Of a DNA stretch of 64,000 nt, positions 54,021 through 63,355 are shown one piece after another. The notes beneath the pieces are model-generated. The model was not told the DNA's origin and did not search any database. It saw nothing but the letters and a program-made list of their open reading frames with translations. The first letter of the stretch is position 1. Every line of letters begins with the position of its first letter. Source of the stretch: Parabacteroides acidifaciens (lineage in GTDB: Bacteria; Bacteroidota; Bacteroidia; Bacteroidales; Tannerellaceae); assembly GCF_003363715.1 (NCBI RefSeq), contig NZ_QREV01000009.1, positions 1 to 64,000 on the forward strand, in the 5' to 3' direction. Position numbers and translations under genes: made by a program.

Positions 54021-56330
54021 TTATCTCTTTTGTTTATCGTTCACTGAGAATGAATACGGGAAATCTTCCGGGTTCACGCCTCTCTGCATATTCGGCTTGT
54101 CGCCCATCTGGATGTCCAGCACACCGCCTTTCAACAGTTCGAAGTGTTCCAGGTAGTTCTTCGTATAGTTTTTTCCATTGAATGTCATCGATTCAATGTA
54201 GATGTTCTTGTCGCTGTTGGCGGGAGCATTGATCACCAGGTTCTTTCCGTTCTCGAAATGCAGTGTGGCTTTCTTAAACAGCGGAGCGCCGAGCACGTAC
54301 TGTGTCGTTCCGGGAGCAACCGGATAGAATCCGAGGGCGGAGAAGACATACCAGGCGGAAGTCTGCCCGTTATCCTCGTCACCGCAATAACCGTCAGGAG
54401 TCGGCGAGTACATACGGTTCATCACCTGGCGCAACCAGTATTGGGCTTTCCAGGGTTCGCCTGCATAGTTATACAGATAGATCATGTGCTGGATCGGCTG
54501 GTTGCCGTGTGCATAGTTACCCATGTTCATAATCTGCATTTCGCGGATTTCATGGATCACCTGCCCGTAATAACTGTCGTCGAATACAGGCGGCACGGCA
54601 AATACGGAATCCAGCATGGCCACAAACTCCTTTTTTCCGCCCATCAGGTCGATCAGTCCCTGCGGGTCGTGGAAGACAGACCAGGTGTAGTGCCAGCTGT
54701 TGCCTTCCGTGAATGCATCGCCCCATTTCAGCGGAGAGAAGGGGGCCATAAAGGTACCGTCCTGGTTCTTACCGCGCATCAGCTTGGTTTCCTTGTCGAA
54801 CAGGTTCTTATAATTCATTGCCCGCTTTGCATAGAGGTCCAGTTCCTTTTTAGGACGGCCCAGATCTTTGGCTATCTGGTAGATGCACCAGTCGTTATAG
54901 GCATATTCCAGTGTGCGGGCTGCATTCTCGTTGATTTTTACATCGTAAGGCACATAGCCCAGCTTGTTGTAGTATTCATATCCGAGACGGCCGGTAGAGG
55001 AAACGGTCGGATGTACATTTTCCGTTCCGTGGATCAGGCCTTTATAGAGCGTTTCCAGGTCGTCCACCTTTATGCCTTTCATATAGGCATCGACCAATAC
55101 GGAGGCAGAGTTGTTGCCGACCATGCAACCGCGATGTCCAGGACTTGCCCATTCGGGGAAGAACCCGCTTTCTTTATAGGTATTAATCAAGCCTTCCTGC
55201 ATCTCCTTCGCCATCGTCGGATACATCAGGTTCAGGAATGGGAACAGGCAACGGAATGTATCCCAGAAACCGGTATCGGTAAACATATAACCCGGCAGCA
55301 CCTCGCCGTTGTACGGGCTGTAGTGCACCACTTTTCCGGCAGCGTCGATTTCATAGAACTTGCGCGGGAACAGCAGCGAGCGGTACATACAGGAATAGAA
55401 CGTGCGGAACTGGTCCGTCGTCCCTCCTTCCACTTCGATCTTGCCCAGTTCCTTATTCCAGGCATCCTTGCCTTTCTGAACCAGTGTATCGAAGTTATCG
55501 TTGCCCAGTTCCTTCATGTTGACGGCTGCCTGGTCGAAGCTGATAAAAGAGGAAGCGACTTTTGCATGCACGATTTCTCCTTTAGCCGTCTTGAAACCGA
55601 TTACCGCTCCGACATGGTCGGAAGTCTGCTCGCGTGCGCCTTCTTTCAGGGCTGCATCCGCAAAAGTTGCTTCGTAGGTGAACGGTTTGTCGAATTCGAT
55701 GATGAAATAGTTCTTGAAGTTATCGGGAACGCCGCCACTATTCTTGGTCGTATAGCCGATGATCTTGTTTTCTTCCGGGATCACCTTTATGTAAGATCCC
55801 TTATCGAGTGCGTCCACTACGATGTAAGAATGTTCGTTTTCGGGGAAAGTGAAGCGGAACATGGCGGCACGGTCGGTCGGTGTCAGTTCGGTCTTCACAT
55901 CGTGCTCGGCCAGATAGACTTCGTAATAATACGGTTTGGCGATTTCGCTTTTATGTGAAAACCAACTGGCGCGTTTATCCTCGTTGAACTCCGGAGCGCC
56001 AACAACCGGCATGATGGCAAACTGTCCGTAGTCGTTGATCCAGGGGCTCGGCTGGTGGGTTTGCTTGAAACCGCGTATTTTGTTGGCCGTATAAACGTAT
56101 GCCCATCCGTCGCCCATCTTTCCGGTCTGCGGTGTCCAGAAGTTCATCCCCCAGGGACGCGCAATGGCAGGATAGGTATTACCGGTCGACAATTCAAAAG
56201 TCGACTGCGTCCCCATCAAAGGATTCACATACTCCACCGGGTCGAAAGCCGCATCTGCCGCAACGGCAGGCCTTCCTAAGCTGGTTAGCATAGCAATAAG
56301 GGCAAAAGCCCATATACTTTTTTTCTTCAT
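54021..56330 (-). CDS. GH92 alpha-1,2-mannosidase
   Basis: The 769-residue protein has a cleaved-type signal peptide ending PAVAADA. The expected residues fall in order: acid Glu542 in FTEGNSWHYTW, His593-Glu594 in VIHEIREM, and Asp651/Asp653 in GDEDNGQTSAWYVF. Their spacing (51, 58, 2) equals that of BT3990 (Glu533, His584-Glu585, Asp642/Asp644, from memory). That points to Ca2+-dependent exo-alpha-1,2-mannosidase activity. It follows the terminator after susD and precedes a second GH92 by 3 bases. Confidence 0.93.
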   Translation of the reverse strand: MKKKSIWAFALIAMLTSLGRPAVAADAAFDPVEYVNPLMGTQSTFELSTGNTYPAIARPWGMNFWTPQTGKMGDGWAYVYTANKIRGFKQTHQPSPWINDYGQFAIMPVVGAPEFNEDKRASWFSHKSEIAKPYYYEVYLAEHDVKTELTPTDRAAMFRFTFPENEHSYIVVDALDKGSYIKVIPEENKIIGYTTKNSGGVPDNFKNYFIIEFDKPFTYEATFADAALKEGAREQTSDHVGAVIGFKTAKGEIVHAKVASSFISFDQAAVNMKELGNDNFDTLVQKGKDAWNKELGKIEVEGGTTDQFRTFYSCMYRSLLFPRKFYEIDAAGKVVHYSPYNGEVLPGYMFTDTGFWDTFRCLFPFLNLMYPTMAKEMQEGLINTYKESGFFPEWASPGHRGCMVGNNSASVLVDAYMKGIKVDDLETLYKGLIHGTENVHPTVSSTGRLGYEYYNKLGYVPYDVKINENAARTLEYAYNDWCIYQIAKDLGRPKKELDLYAKRAMNYKNLFDKETKLMRGKNQDGTFMAPFSPLKWGDAFTEGNSWHYTWSVFHDPQGLIDLMGGKKEFVAMLDSVFAVPPVFDDSYYGQVIHEIREMQIMNMGNYAHGNQPIQHMIYLYNYAGEPWKAQYWLRQVMNRMYSPTPDGYCGDEDNGQTSAWYVFSALGFYPVAPGTTQYVLGAPLFKKATLHFENGKNLVINAPANSDKNIYIESMTFNGKNYTKNYLEHFELLKGGVLDIQMGDKPNMQRGVNPEDFPYSFSVNDKQKR

Positions 56331-56453
56331 AATATCGTTACTATTTATATTAAAAATTTAACCATGAATATCTTATAGCGTTTATTATTCAAACGACTCT
56401 AATTCATACAAATATAATGATTATTCCAATAATAAAAAAGCGCTGAAAAAAAA

Positions 56454-56482
56454 AGGGGAGACAAATAGAACTGTCTCCCCTT
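56454..56482 (-). terminator. Terminator between susD and the GH92 genes
   Basis: GGGGAGAC and GTCTCCCC pair around a 10-nt loop. On the minus strand nine T's follow. It separates the SusCD transcript from the enzyme genes, which need read-through or their own promoter. Confidence 0.88.
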
Positions 56483-56541
56483 CCAATAAATCCGTCTATA
56501 TTTTGATTTCCGGTTTATCCCTCCGGATAAACCGCCGTCAT

Positions 56542-58119
56542 TTATTTAAGAGAATAGCCGTCATTCTGGGTCAGACTCGGGTTGCGTTGGATTTCATTGA
56601 TAGAAATCGGCCATAACAGGTCTGTTTTCTTAAATGTAGCTCCCGATGCATTTGTAGCACCAACCAGCTCTTGGAAATCAACTTTGCCCGCTTCCGTCTC
56701 GGAGATTACCGGGAATTTGCCGGTACGCAGACAGTCATCCCAAATCTTAAATTCCAACGGGAACTCGCGCAAACGTTCCAACCAACATTCTTTTATAAAT
56801 AAATCTTTCGACAGGGCCTGCAACTCGCTTGCATATTGTGCGACGGTCTTGCCATTCATGTCGGCACGGGCTTTCACCTGCGCCAGGCAGTTGGCAGCTT
56901 CAGCCGTAACACCTGTGCTTTGTGCTATGGATTCGGCGGCAACCAACAACGCTTCCGCATAACGGAAGAAGTTCTGGTCTTTCGTTCCGCGTCCTGTTGT
57001 CAACAAAGCATCTTCATCAAACCAGTACCAACAGCCGGCTGCCGATTTCGATTCCCATACGGCTCCGGTATTCGGGTTCGTGTATTTCCAATGGAAGAAC
57101 TGATTCGGCTGGATACGCAAGTCTTCCTTGTCATATACATTCAGGAAGCGGTTGGTAGGACCGTACACACGTTCCATGATCGAATAGGTTCCGAATGTAG
57201 CCACGGCAGAAGCATCGCAGGAATAAGTAGGCCACCAGTCGCCGGTATGAATAGAAGCATCATATTCGACAGCATAGATCACCTCATCCAAATCGTCTGT
57301 CGTACGAAGTTTATTAAAGGCGCTATTCATGGCAAGATCCTCGTTAGCCGTCAGTTTGTGGGGAGATTCCACAACCATTTTGGCATAAGTGGCGGCATCC
57401 GCATACTTGCCTTGCTGCAAATAAACATCGGCCAGCATCATGGCAGCCGCATATTTCGTAATACGATGTGCGTTATCTGCAAACTTGGCAGCGGGAAGGA
57501 CCTCTACGGCTTCTTTCAAATCCGCCTCGATCAATGTATAAACAGTTTCAACCGGAGTACGTTCGAGATACAGGTTTTCGATCGACTCATACGGTTCGGT
57601 CGGCATCGGGACTGCTCCTAACATTTTCACCAGGTAAAAATAATTGAATGCGCGGAAGAATTTTGCTTCTGCAATCAATCTCGCGGATGTCGATTCACTC
57701 ATTGCGATGTCCGGAATATGCTTGATCGCGCCGTTCGCAATATTGATAGATTTATAACACTCATCCCAAACGCCATCTATCATACTGGATACAGTACTGG
57801 TATTCTGCTGGCGGGTCAGTTCGCGCGCATATTTACAAACAACTTCCTGTCCTTCATAACTGTTCGTAAAATATCCGGTCAGCATACCGGAGATCGAAGC
57901 GTTCGGACCGATATAAGCAGAGGGAGCCTGCGCGATACGCATAACGGCTCCATTGCGATACAAGTAATTGACATTCGCCTCTGCCTGTTCTGCAGTCTTG
58001 TAATAGTCAACGGAAGTCAAGGAAGATTTAGGATTTTCATCCAGGAAATTACAGGACGTCATACCTGCCAGGCCGACGCATAATATAGCGATTGTTAATA
58101 TCTTTCTCATTTTCTTCAT
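56542..58119 (-). CDS. SusD/RagB family glycan-binding lipoprotein
   Basis: The 525-residue protein has a lipobox in LAGMTSCNFLDENPKS (Cys near residue 23). The SusD order follows: TPR-like helices with YYKTAEQAEANVNYLYRN near 40, AEAKFFRAFNYFYLVKMLGAVPM near 160 and DDLDEVIYAVEY near 275. The C-terminal part ends in WPISINEIQRNPSLTQNDGY, the usual closing motif. It captures glycans at the cell surface and caps the SusC channel. The gene follows susC by 15 bases. Confidence 0.95.
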   Translation of the reverse strand: MKKMRKILTIAILCVGLAGMTSCNFLDENPKSSLTSVDYYKTAEQAEANVNYLYRNGAVMRIAQAPSAYIGPNASISGMLTGYFTNSYEGQEVVCKYARELTRQQNTSTVSSMIDGVWDECYKSINIANGAIKHIPDIAMSESTSARLIAEAKFFRAFNYFYLVKMLGAVPMPTEPYESIENLYLERTPVETVYTLIEADLKEAVEVLPAAKFADNAHRITKYAAAMMLADVYLQQGKYADAATYAKMVVESPHKLTANEDLAMNSAFNKLRTTDDLDEVIYAVEYDASIHTGDWWPTYSCDASAVATFGTYSIMERVYGPTNRFLNVYDKEDLRIQPNQFFHWKYTNPNTGAVWESKSAAGCWYWFDEDALLTTGRGTKDQNFFRYAEALLVAAESIAQSTGVTAEAANCLAQVKARADMNGKTVAQYASELQALSKDLFIKECWLERLREFPLEFKIWDDCLRTGKFPVISETEAGKVDFQELVGATNASGATFKKTDLLWPISINEIQRNPSLTQNDGYSLK

Positions 58120-58134
58120 CTGATTAATTGTTGA

Positions 58135-61100
58135 TTAAAAAGTCACATTCACACCGAACGTAAATGTCCGGGCTCTCGGATATGAGAAGAAGGTCATATT
58201 CTGACCGAATTTGTCCATCTGGGAAGAGCTTTCAGGATCATATCCGTTAAACTCTTTCGAACAAAGCAAGAATGCATTGTTCACATTTGCATACAAGCGC
58301 AAACCTGATAAACCGAGAGATTTAATCATATTCGGCTCAAAGTTATATCCGAGCTGAATCAGGTTACAACGCAGGTAAGAACCATCGGCCACCCACTGGG
58401 AATCTGTTTTTGTATCCTGTCCTGCATGGTCTATACCGTTATGCTTGCCGCTGCTCAGGTAAATCATCTGCTGCATCGCATCCGGGTTTGTTCCGTCATA
58501 AGCATCATACAAAATGTTGCTCAAACCGTTGGTAATACCAAAACGGTCGTAGGTAGAGTGATAAAAACGCTGCAAGGTTTCGACACCCCAGACAAACTGC
58601 ATATCGACAGTCAAATCAAAGTTCTTATAGCTGAATGTATTCACAAAGCTACCGGTCCAGTCAGGCAAACCTTTACCGATGATCTCTTTTTCTTCAGAAC
58701 GTTTGGCACGTCCGATCTGATTCTTCTCGCAGTTTCCTGCTTCAAAATCTTCTTTGGTATATACGCCGTAACGTTTGTATCCGTAGAAACTACCCATACT
58801 TTCGCCGACACGCAGGATGCTACCTCCGTTTACCCAATCGTACATGTAGATGTCTTCGTCGTTATCGCCCAATGCCAGGATTTCATTCTTATTATAGTTC
58901 AGATTCAGCGTAGAAGACCATGTAAAGTCGTGCGTCTGTACAGGCGTACCATTAATCATGATATCCAATCCCTGGTTTCTCACCGAGCCTATGTTCTTGA
59001 ATACAGAACTGAAACCGGTTGCATGGGGCAATGGACAATCCAGCAGCAAGTCTGTCGTTTTCTTATTGTAGTACGAAATATCGAAGTTCAGACGGTTCTG
59101 GAACAGGCCTAAATTGAAACCGACATCGAACTGTCCGGTTTTTTCCCATTTCAAATCCGGATTGCCCATTGTATTGATATACGACCACGGTCCCCGTTTG
59201 CCATCCAGCAAATCGGTTCCTGCATCCACATTCGCCAACGATTTGTAAGGATCAATTTCCGAGTTACCAGTCAGACCATAGCTGGTATGCAATTTCAGGT
59301 TACTGATCAGTTCGCTGTCTTTCAGGAAATCTTCCTGTGAGATATTCCATGCCAAACCGGCAGAAGGGAAGAATGCATATTTATTGTTTTCACCGAATTT
59401 AGAGGAACCGTCGACACGGGCCGTCACTGTTGCCGAATAACGGTCTTTATACGTGTAGGCAAAGCGCAGGAAGTAAGAGTTCATGGCCCATCTGTTCCAA
59501 TCGGATTCGGGAGCTGAAGGATTTGTTCCTACCTGCATATTGTTTTCTTCATAGAAATCATCCGAGAAACCTTCCGTATATGAGCGGTCATAGCTTCTTG
59601 TACGTTCCTGCCAGGAAAGACCGGCCATAGCGTTCAAACGGTGCTCACCAAACACTTTATTGTATGTCAGGTAAGTTTCTTCCTGCCAGTACAAGGTATT
59701 GGTGTGATTGATTTCGGCACGTCCCTGTTGCTGCATGGAGATGTTGTTCAGGTCGCGGGCTGAATATTCCTTATAAGTACGCTGGTGAGAGTCGATACCC
59801 AACTGGGTTTTCAGATCCAGGCCATCCAACAAATGGAATGTCAGGGCCATGTTTCCGAATATCTGGGTGTTATATCTCATTCTTTTCTGCTTTTCCAGAA
59901 TCATGACCGGATTCGACATACCTTCCAATCCGAACATATTGCTCTGTGTCATTGAAGTCGTACTGGTCGTATATTTGCCGTCCATATCCCGCACCGGATA
60001 CCAAGGCACCATTTCAATCATGGTACGGCGTGCATCCTGTCCGCCTCCGTCTTCCGGCGTATAGCGGCCCCAAGTATGGTTCACCAACAAGTTTACGGCT
60101 GTCGACAACCAGGTAGTCGGATTGGCATCATAGGCTACTTTGGCATTCAAACGCTTGTTGTAAGTATTCATCACAATACCCTGCTGATCCGTATAGTTCA
60201 GGAAAGCACCCATAGAAGAGTTCTTGCCGGCCTGCTGGATATTGATCTGGTGGTTATGGGAGATAGCAGTACGTGTCGCTTCTTTCTGCCAATCCGTATC
60301 ATAGAGCGGATTGCCATTAGCATCAAAATAATTCCGGTCACTGAACCAGTAAGAGCGGTCCAAAGACCAATCCTTACCCATGTATTCATTCTCATTGGCC
60401 AGACCGATCATGAAGGCATCACACCACTCCTGTGAATTTAGAAGATCCATGTAACGCGCCATCTGGCTAAGGCTTACAGATCCCTGATAGCTTACCTGCG
60501 TACCTTCACCACCTTTTTTACCACGTTTGGTTGTCACCATGATTACACCGTTGGCACCGCGCGCACCATAAATGGCAGCGGCAGAAGCATCTTTCAATAC
60601 TTCCATGCTTTCGATATCATTCGGGTTAACCAACTGGAAGTCTTCCATAACGACACCGTCCACTACATACAACGGATCGGAAGAAGAGTTGATGGTTGCC
60701 ATACCACGGATCACTACACGATTGGCATACGCACCCGGCTGGCTGGAGTTTGAAAAGATATTTACGCCGGACACTTTACCGCGAAGGTTTTCCAGTGCGC
60801 TGAAGTTTTGCGACTTTGCCAGTTCTTCGCCTTTGGCGACTCCGATAGAACCTGTAACATCCGATTTACGCATCGTACCGTAACCCACAACTACGACCTC
60901 TTCCAAAGCCTGTGAGTCTTCCGTCAGCATGACAGTAAAGGATGTCTGATTTCCAACCGGCAGTTCCTTTGTCAGATAACCGATAAAAGAAACTTGCAGG
61001 ACAGCACCCTCCGGCACATCGGAAATCGTAAAGTTTCCGTCCATATCCGTCATCGTGCCGTTAGTCGTGCCTTTAATAATAACATTGGCACCGGCTACCG

Positions 61101-61494
61101 GACCAAATTCATCATTTACGACACCGGTAATCGTTTTACCATTCTGGGCAACGACCGGACTTGCGTTCTTTGTCAAAACGATATAATCGTTTTCAAACGC
61201 ATACTTTACATTCGAACGACCGAATGCTTCACTTAAATACTGAGCGACAGTTTTATTCCCTGATTTAACGGAAACTGTTTCGTTCGTATTCACTTCATTT
61301 TTACTATAGACAAACAGATAATCCGTTTGTTTCTCTACCTGATCGATAAACTCACCGATCGTCAAATTCTTTCCGCTGATATTGACCCTTGCATTTTGCG
61401 AACTCGTTTTGGCTGCAAATGAAGAGAATACGCAAAGGAAAAGAAGGAAGGCTGAAATTCTCATGACATTTAGAAATTTCGGTTCTTTTTTCAT
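58135..61494 (-). CDS. SusC/RagA TonB-dependent receptor with STN domain
   Basis: The 1119-residue protein has a signal peptide. An STN domain at about 35-110 (VNISGKNLTIGEFIDQVEKQ) is the part that signals to FecR. A carboxypeptidase-D-like domain lies at about 118-195 (ITGVVNDEFGPVAGANV, MDGNFTISDVP). Next come the TonB-box-like EEVVVVGYGTMRKSDVTGSI, the plug (IRGMATINSSSDPLYVVDG, KDASAAAIYGARGANGVIMVTTKRG) and a barrel ending FGVNVTF. It imports glycans using TonB energy. Its start codon lies in the -7 box of a predicted antisense RNA. Confidence 0.96.
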   Translation of the reverse strand: MKKEPKFLNVMRISAFLLFLCVFSSFAAKTSSQNARVNISGKNLTIGEFIDQVEKQTDYLFVYSKNEVNTNETVSVKSGNKTVAQYLSEAFGRSNVKYAFENDYIVLTKNASPVVAQNGKTITGVVNDEFGPVAGANVIIKGTTNGTMTDMDGNFTISDVPEGAVLQVSFIGYLTKELPVGNQTSFTVMLTEDSQALEEVVVVGYGTMRKSDVTGSIGVAKGEELAKSQNFSALENLRGKVSGVNIFSNSSQPGAYANRVVIRGMATINSSSDPLYVVDGVVMEDFQLVNPNDIESMEVLKDASAAAIYGARGANGVIMVTTKRGKKGGEGTQVSYQGSVSLSQMARYMDLLNSQEWCDAFMIGLANENEYMGKDWSLDRSYWFSDRNYFDANGNPLYDTDWQKEATRTAISHNHQINIQQAGKNSSMGAFLNYTDQQGIVMNTYNKRLNAKVAYDANPTTWLSTAVNLLVNHTWGRYTPEDGGGQDARRTMIEMVPWYPVRDMDGKYTTSTTSMTQSNMFGLEGMSNPVMILEKQKRMRYNTQIFGNMALTFHLLDGLDLKTQLGIDSHQRTYKEYSARDLNNISMQQQGRAEINHTNTLYWQEETYLTYNKVFGEHRLNAMAGLSWQERTRSYDRSYTEGFSDDFYEENNMQVGTNPSAPESDWNRWAMNSYFLRFAYTYKDRYSATVTARVDGSSKFGENNKYAFFPSAGLAWNISQEDFLKDSELISNLKLHTSYGLTGNSEIDPYKSLANVDAGTDLLDGKRGPWSYINTMGNPDLKWEKTGQFDVGFNLGLFQNRLNFDISYYNKKTTDLLLDCPLPHATGFSSVFKNIGSVRNQGLDIMINGTPVQTHDFTWSSTLNLNYNKNEILALGDNDEDIYMYDWVNGGSILRVGESMGSFYGYKRYGVYTKEDFEAGNCEKNQIGRAKRSEEKEIIGKGLPDWTGSFVNTFSYKNFDLTVDMQFVWGVETLQRFYHSTYDRFGITNGLSNILYDAYDGTNPDAMQQMIYLSSGKHNGIDHAGQDTKTDSQWVADGSYLRCNLIQLGYNFEPNMIKSLGLSGLRLYANVNNAFLLCSKEFNGYDPESSSQMDKFGQNMTFFSYPRARTFTFGVNVTF

Positions 61495-61501
61495 AACTTT
61501 G
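61469..61501 (+). promoter_or_regulatory. Plus-strand promoter of the antisense RNA
   Basis: TAACTTTG at 61494-61501 matches TAnnTTTG exactly. TTTA at 61469-61472, 21 bases before it, is a 3-of-4 match to -33 TTTG. No plus-strand gene lies downstream before the terminator, so the product would be a short RNA. Confidence 0.5.
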
Positions 61502-61507
61502 CTTCGT

Positions 61508-61590
61508 TTACTTGTTAATACTTAATTTGTTGGAATTTTGTGTTAGCTTTAGGGCCGGTAGGTGCGGGAACACTTATCGGTCCTTTTTAT
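61508..61590 (+). ncRNA. Predicted cis-antisense RNA opposite the susC leader
   Basis: The unit runs from the inferred start of the 61494-61501 promoter to a strong terminator. The terminator stem (61551-61564 with 61571-61584) has 14 pairs, three of them G-U, a 6-nt loop and a T-rich tail. On the minus strand the three G-U pairs become A-C mismatches and no T-run follows, so the structure belongs to plus-strand RNA. The RNA would be wholly complementary to the susC 5' leader. DonS-type RNAs occupy this place in Bacteroides PULs and repress susC. Confidence 0.6.
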
Positions 61591-61644
61591 ATTTTCTGTT
61601 CTCTAAATCATAGGCAGTAGCATTAAATTAAAGATTAGACATGT

Positions 61645-62619
61645 TTAGCGTATTGTGATGCAATTCGTTTCCTCGTCCTTCACAAAAGAGAAATAATAGA
61701 CTTTCTGCAGGGTTTGGAGCACACTCTCTACCCCGTCGCGCTGGCGGAACTTACCACTGAACCGGTACTGATCCAGCTTCCGGTTTTTCTGTATGATCGT
61801 TATGTCATAATAGAGTTCGAGTTTCCGGATGATCTCGCTGAAAGGGACATCGTCAAAAGCATAAATGCCTTCTTTCCACAAAAGGAAATCGGTGTTGTCA
61901 TAATAGCTCTTTTCCAGCTTTTCCCCCGTCCAGAAAACACATTCATGCGGGGCGATCTGCAGGGCTTCCGCATCGTTATCGCCGCTATATACTTTGACCG
62001 AACCTTCGACCAGCGAGGCGTTAAACTCTTCATCTCCTTTATAGGCAAAGACGTTGAACTTCGTACCTAACACTTTTATATTGGCTTTCTCTGTCGAGAC
62101 GATAAAAGGGGCTTCTTCATTTCGCTTCACTTCAAAGAAGGCTTCCCCGTCCAGTTCCACCCGCCGTTCTTTCTTGTCGAAGTGGTTCGGATAACGCAAA
62201 GTCGAACGGGCATTCAACCATACGGTCGTCCCATCGTGCAGTTTCAATAAGGCACGCTGTCCGGAAGGGGTGGAAAACTCTTCATAAGCAATCACCGGCT
62301 GTTCTACGGCGGGTTCCGGCCGGTTAGTGACGAGCCAAGTCGAGACAACAGCTATGCAAACGGCAGCTGCATATCCTACAATATGCCTGTAAAGAATCGC
62401 ATGCGATTCTTTTTTCCTGGAGTGTTTAAACTCCAGAAGCTTTCCTACGGCACGCGGTTCATCTTCTTCCGCCGGCATCCACGAAGTCAGGGCACGAATA
62501 TTCTGTACTGAAAAGAATTCTTTCTTCAGTTCGGCATCCGTCTCCATTGCGGCAAACAACTGTTTTTTCTCTTTTGCAGTTATTTCCCCGTAAAAATATT
62601 TAGTTATCAGCTCATGCAT
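61645..62619 (-). CDS. FecR family anti-sigma factor
   Basis: The 324-residue protein has a cytoplasmic sigma-binding N-terminus and one membrane helix at about 83-102 (IVGYAAAVCIAVVSTWLV). The periplasmic FecR domain follows (FSTPSGQRALLKLHDGTTVWLNARSTLRYP near 135-165). A DUF4974 domain with KLELYYDITI near 280 comes last. It passes the SusC STN signal to the sigma factor encoded 70 bases upstream. Confidence 0.94.
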   Translation of the reverse strand: MHELITKYFYGEITAKEKKQLFAAMETDAELKKEFFSVQNIRALTSWMPAEEDEPRAVGKLLEFKHSRKKESHAILYRHIVGYAAAVCIAVVSTWLVTNRPEPAVEQPVIAYEEFSTPSGQRALLKLHDGTTVWLNARSTLRYPNHFDKKERRVELDGEAFFEVKRNEEAPFIVSTEKANIKVLGTKFNVFAYKGDEEFNASLVEGSVKVYSGDNDAEALQIAPHECVFWTGEKLEKSYYDNTDFLLWKEGIYAFDDVPFSEIIRKLELYYDITIIQKNRKLDQYRFSGKFRQRDGVESVLQTLQKVYYFSFVKDEETNCITIR

Positions 62620-62689
62620 TTCTTCTGCGATTATAAAAGGGGAGCGATTATCTTTTCAGTTACCACTAAAAGACAATCGTAAATAAATA

Positions 62690-63229
62690 TTATTTAACAC
62701 TAACAAGAAATAGCAACAGGGGCAGGTAGTCTTTCAGTTCGACACGAAGTTTCTTTAAAGCTATGGCGATATGGTTCTCCACCGTATTTGCCGAGATATT
62801 CAGTTCTTCGGCGATTTCCCGGTATTTCATTCCTTCAATACGGCTTTTTAAAAATATTTCACGACAACGTTCCGGCAGTTTATCAATTGCATTTGCAATT
62901 ACTTTCTCGATTTCTTCCTCTGATGAAAAGGTATAGTTCAGCTGTTCGAGAGACATCAGCTTAAAGGATAGTTCCTGTTTATATTCTTCCGCCACCACCT
63001 TATGGCGAAGATAATCGAGGCTCCGGTTCTTTACAAGTGAAAAAAGATAGGAAACCAAGCTGATGCGGATATCCAGCACTTCCCGCTTCTCCCATAGAAG
63101 AAGGAAAACATCCTGAACCACGTTCTCGGCATCTTCTTCAAACACGACATATTCTTTTGCAAAACGGAGCATACGCGAATAATACATGACGTATATTCTA
63201 TCAAAGCTATTCTGTATGTCCTTTCCCAT
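62690..63229 (-). CDS. ECF-type RNA polymerase sigma factor
   Basis: The 179-residue protein has region 2 (FAKEYVVFEEDAENVVQDVFLLLWEKRE near 22-50) and region 4 with IANAIDKLPERCREIFLKSRIEGMKYREIAEEL and NISANTVENHIAIALKKLR. Such factors are held by FecR and released on substrate sensing to transcribe the PUL. The gene precedes fecR by 70 bases. Confidence 0.95.
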   Translation of the reverse strand: MGKDIQNSFDRIYVMYYSRMLRFAKEYVVFEEDAENVVQDVFLLLWEKREVLDIRISLVSYLFSLVKNRSLDYLRHKVVAEEYKQELSFKLMSLEQLNYTFSSEEEIEKVIANAIDKLPERCREIFLKSRIEGMKYREIAEELNISANTVENHIAIALKKLRVELKDYLPLLLFLVSVK

Positions 63230-63277
63230 AGAAGTAGAAACGTTTATTGTTTAGACTCTTAATATATGCATCGAAGG

Positions 63278-63285
63278 CAAAGATA
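63278..63285 (-). promoter_or_regulatory. -7 box of the sigma/FecR operon
   Basis: On the minus strand TATCTTTG matches TAnnTTTG and lies 48 bases before the sigma start codon, in the divergent spacer with the symporter gene. Confidence 0.5.
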
Positions 63286-63355
63286 TAAAAGATTTGTAAC
63301 ATACATTACAGAAAGTGCGTTTGCATTTTTAACCAAAGACTGTTTTCTTTGTATT

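Noticed and set aside
54144-55958. 604-codon plus-strand open frame
   Set aside because: It is antisense to the GH92 alpha-1,2-mannosidase gene and has no family pattern. The GH92 catalytic residues prove the other strand.
54021-56330. GH92 'uncapping' mannose-phosphate enzyme, suggested by GNQP near residue 609
   Set aside because: The Gln there is not at the catalytic-acid position. Spacing to the Asp pair places the acid at Glu542 in FTEGNSW, so a normal mannosidase is more likely.
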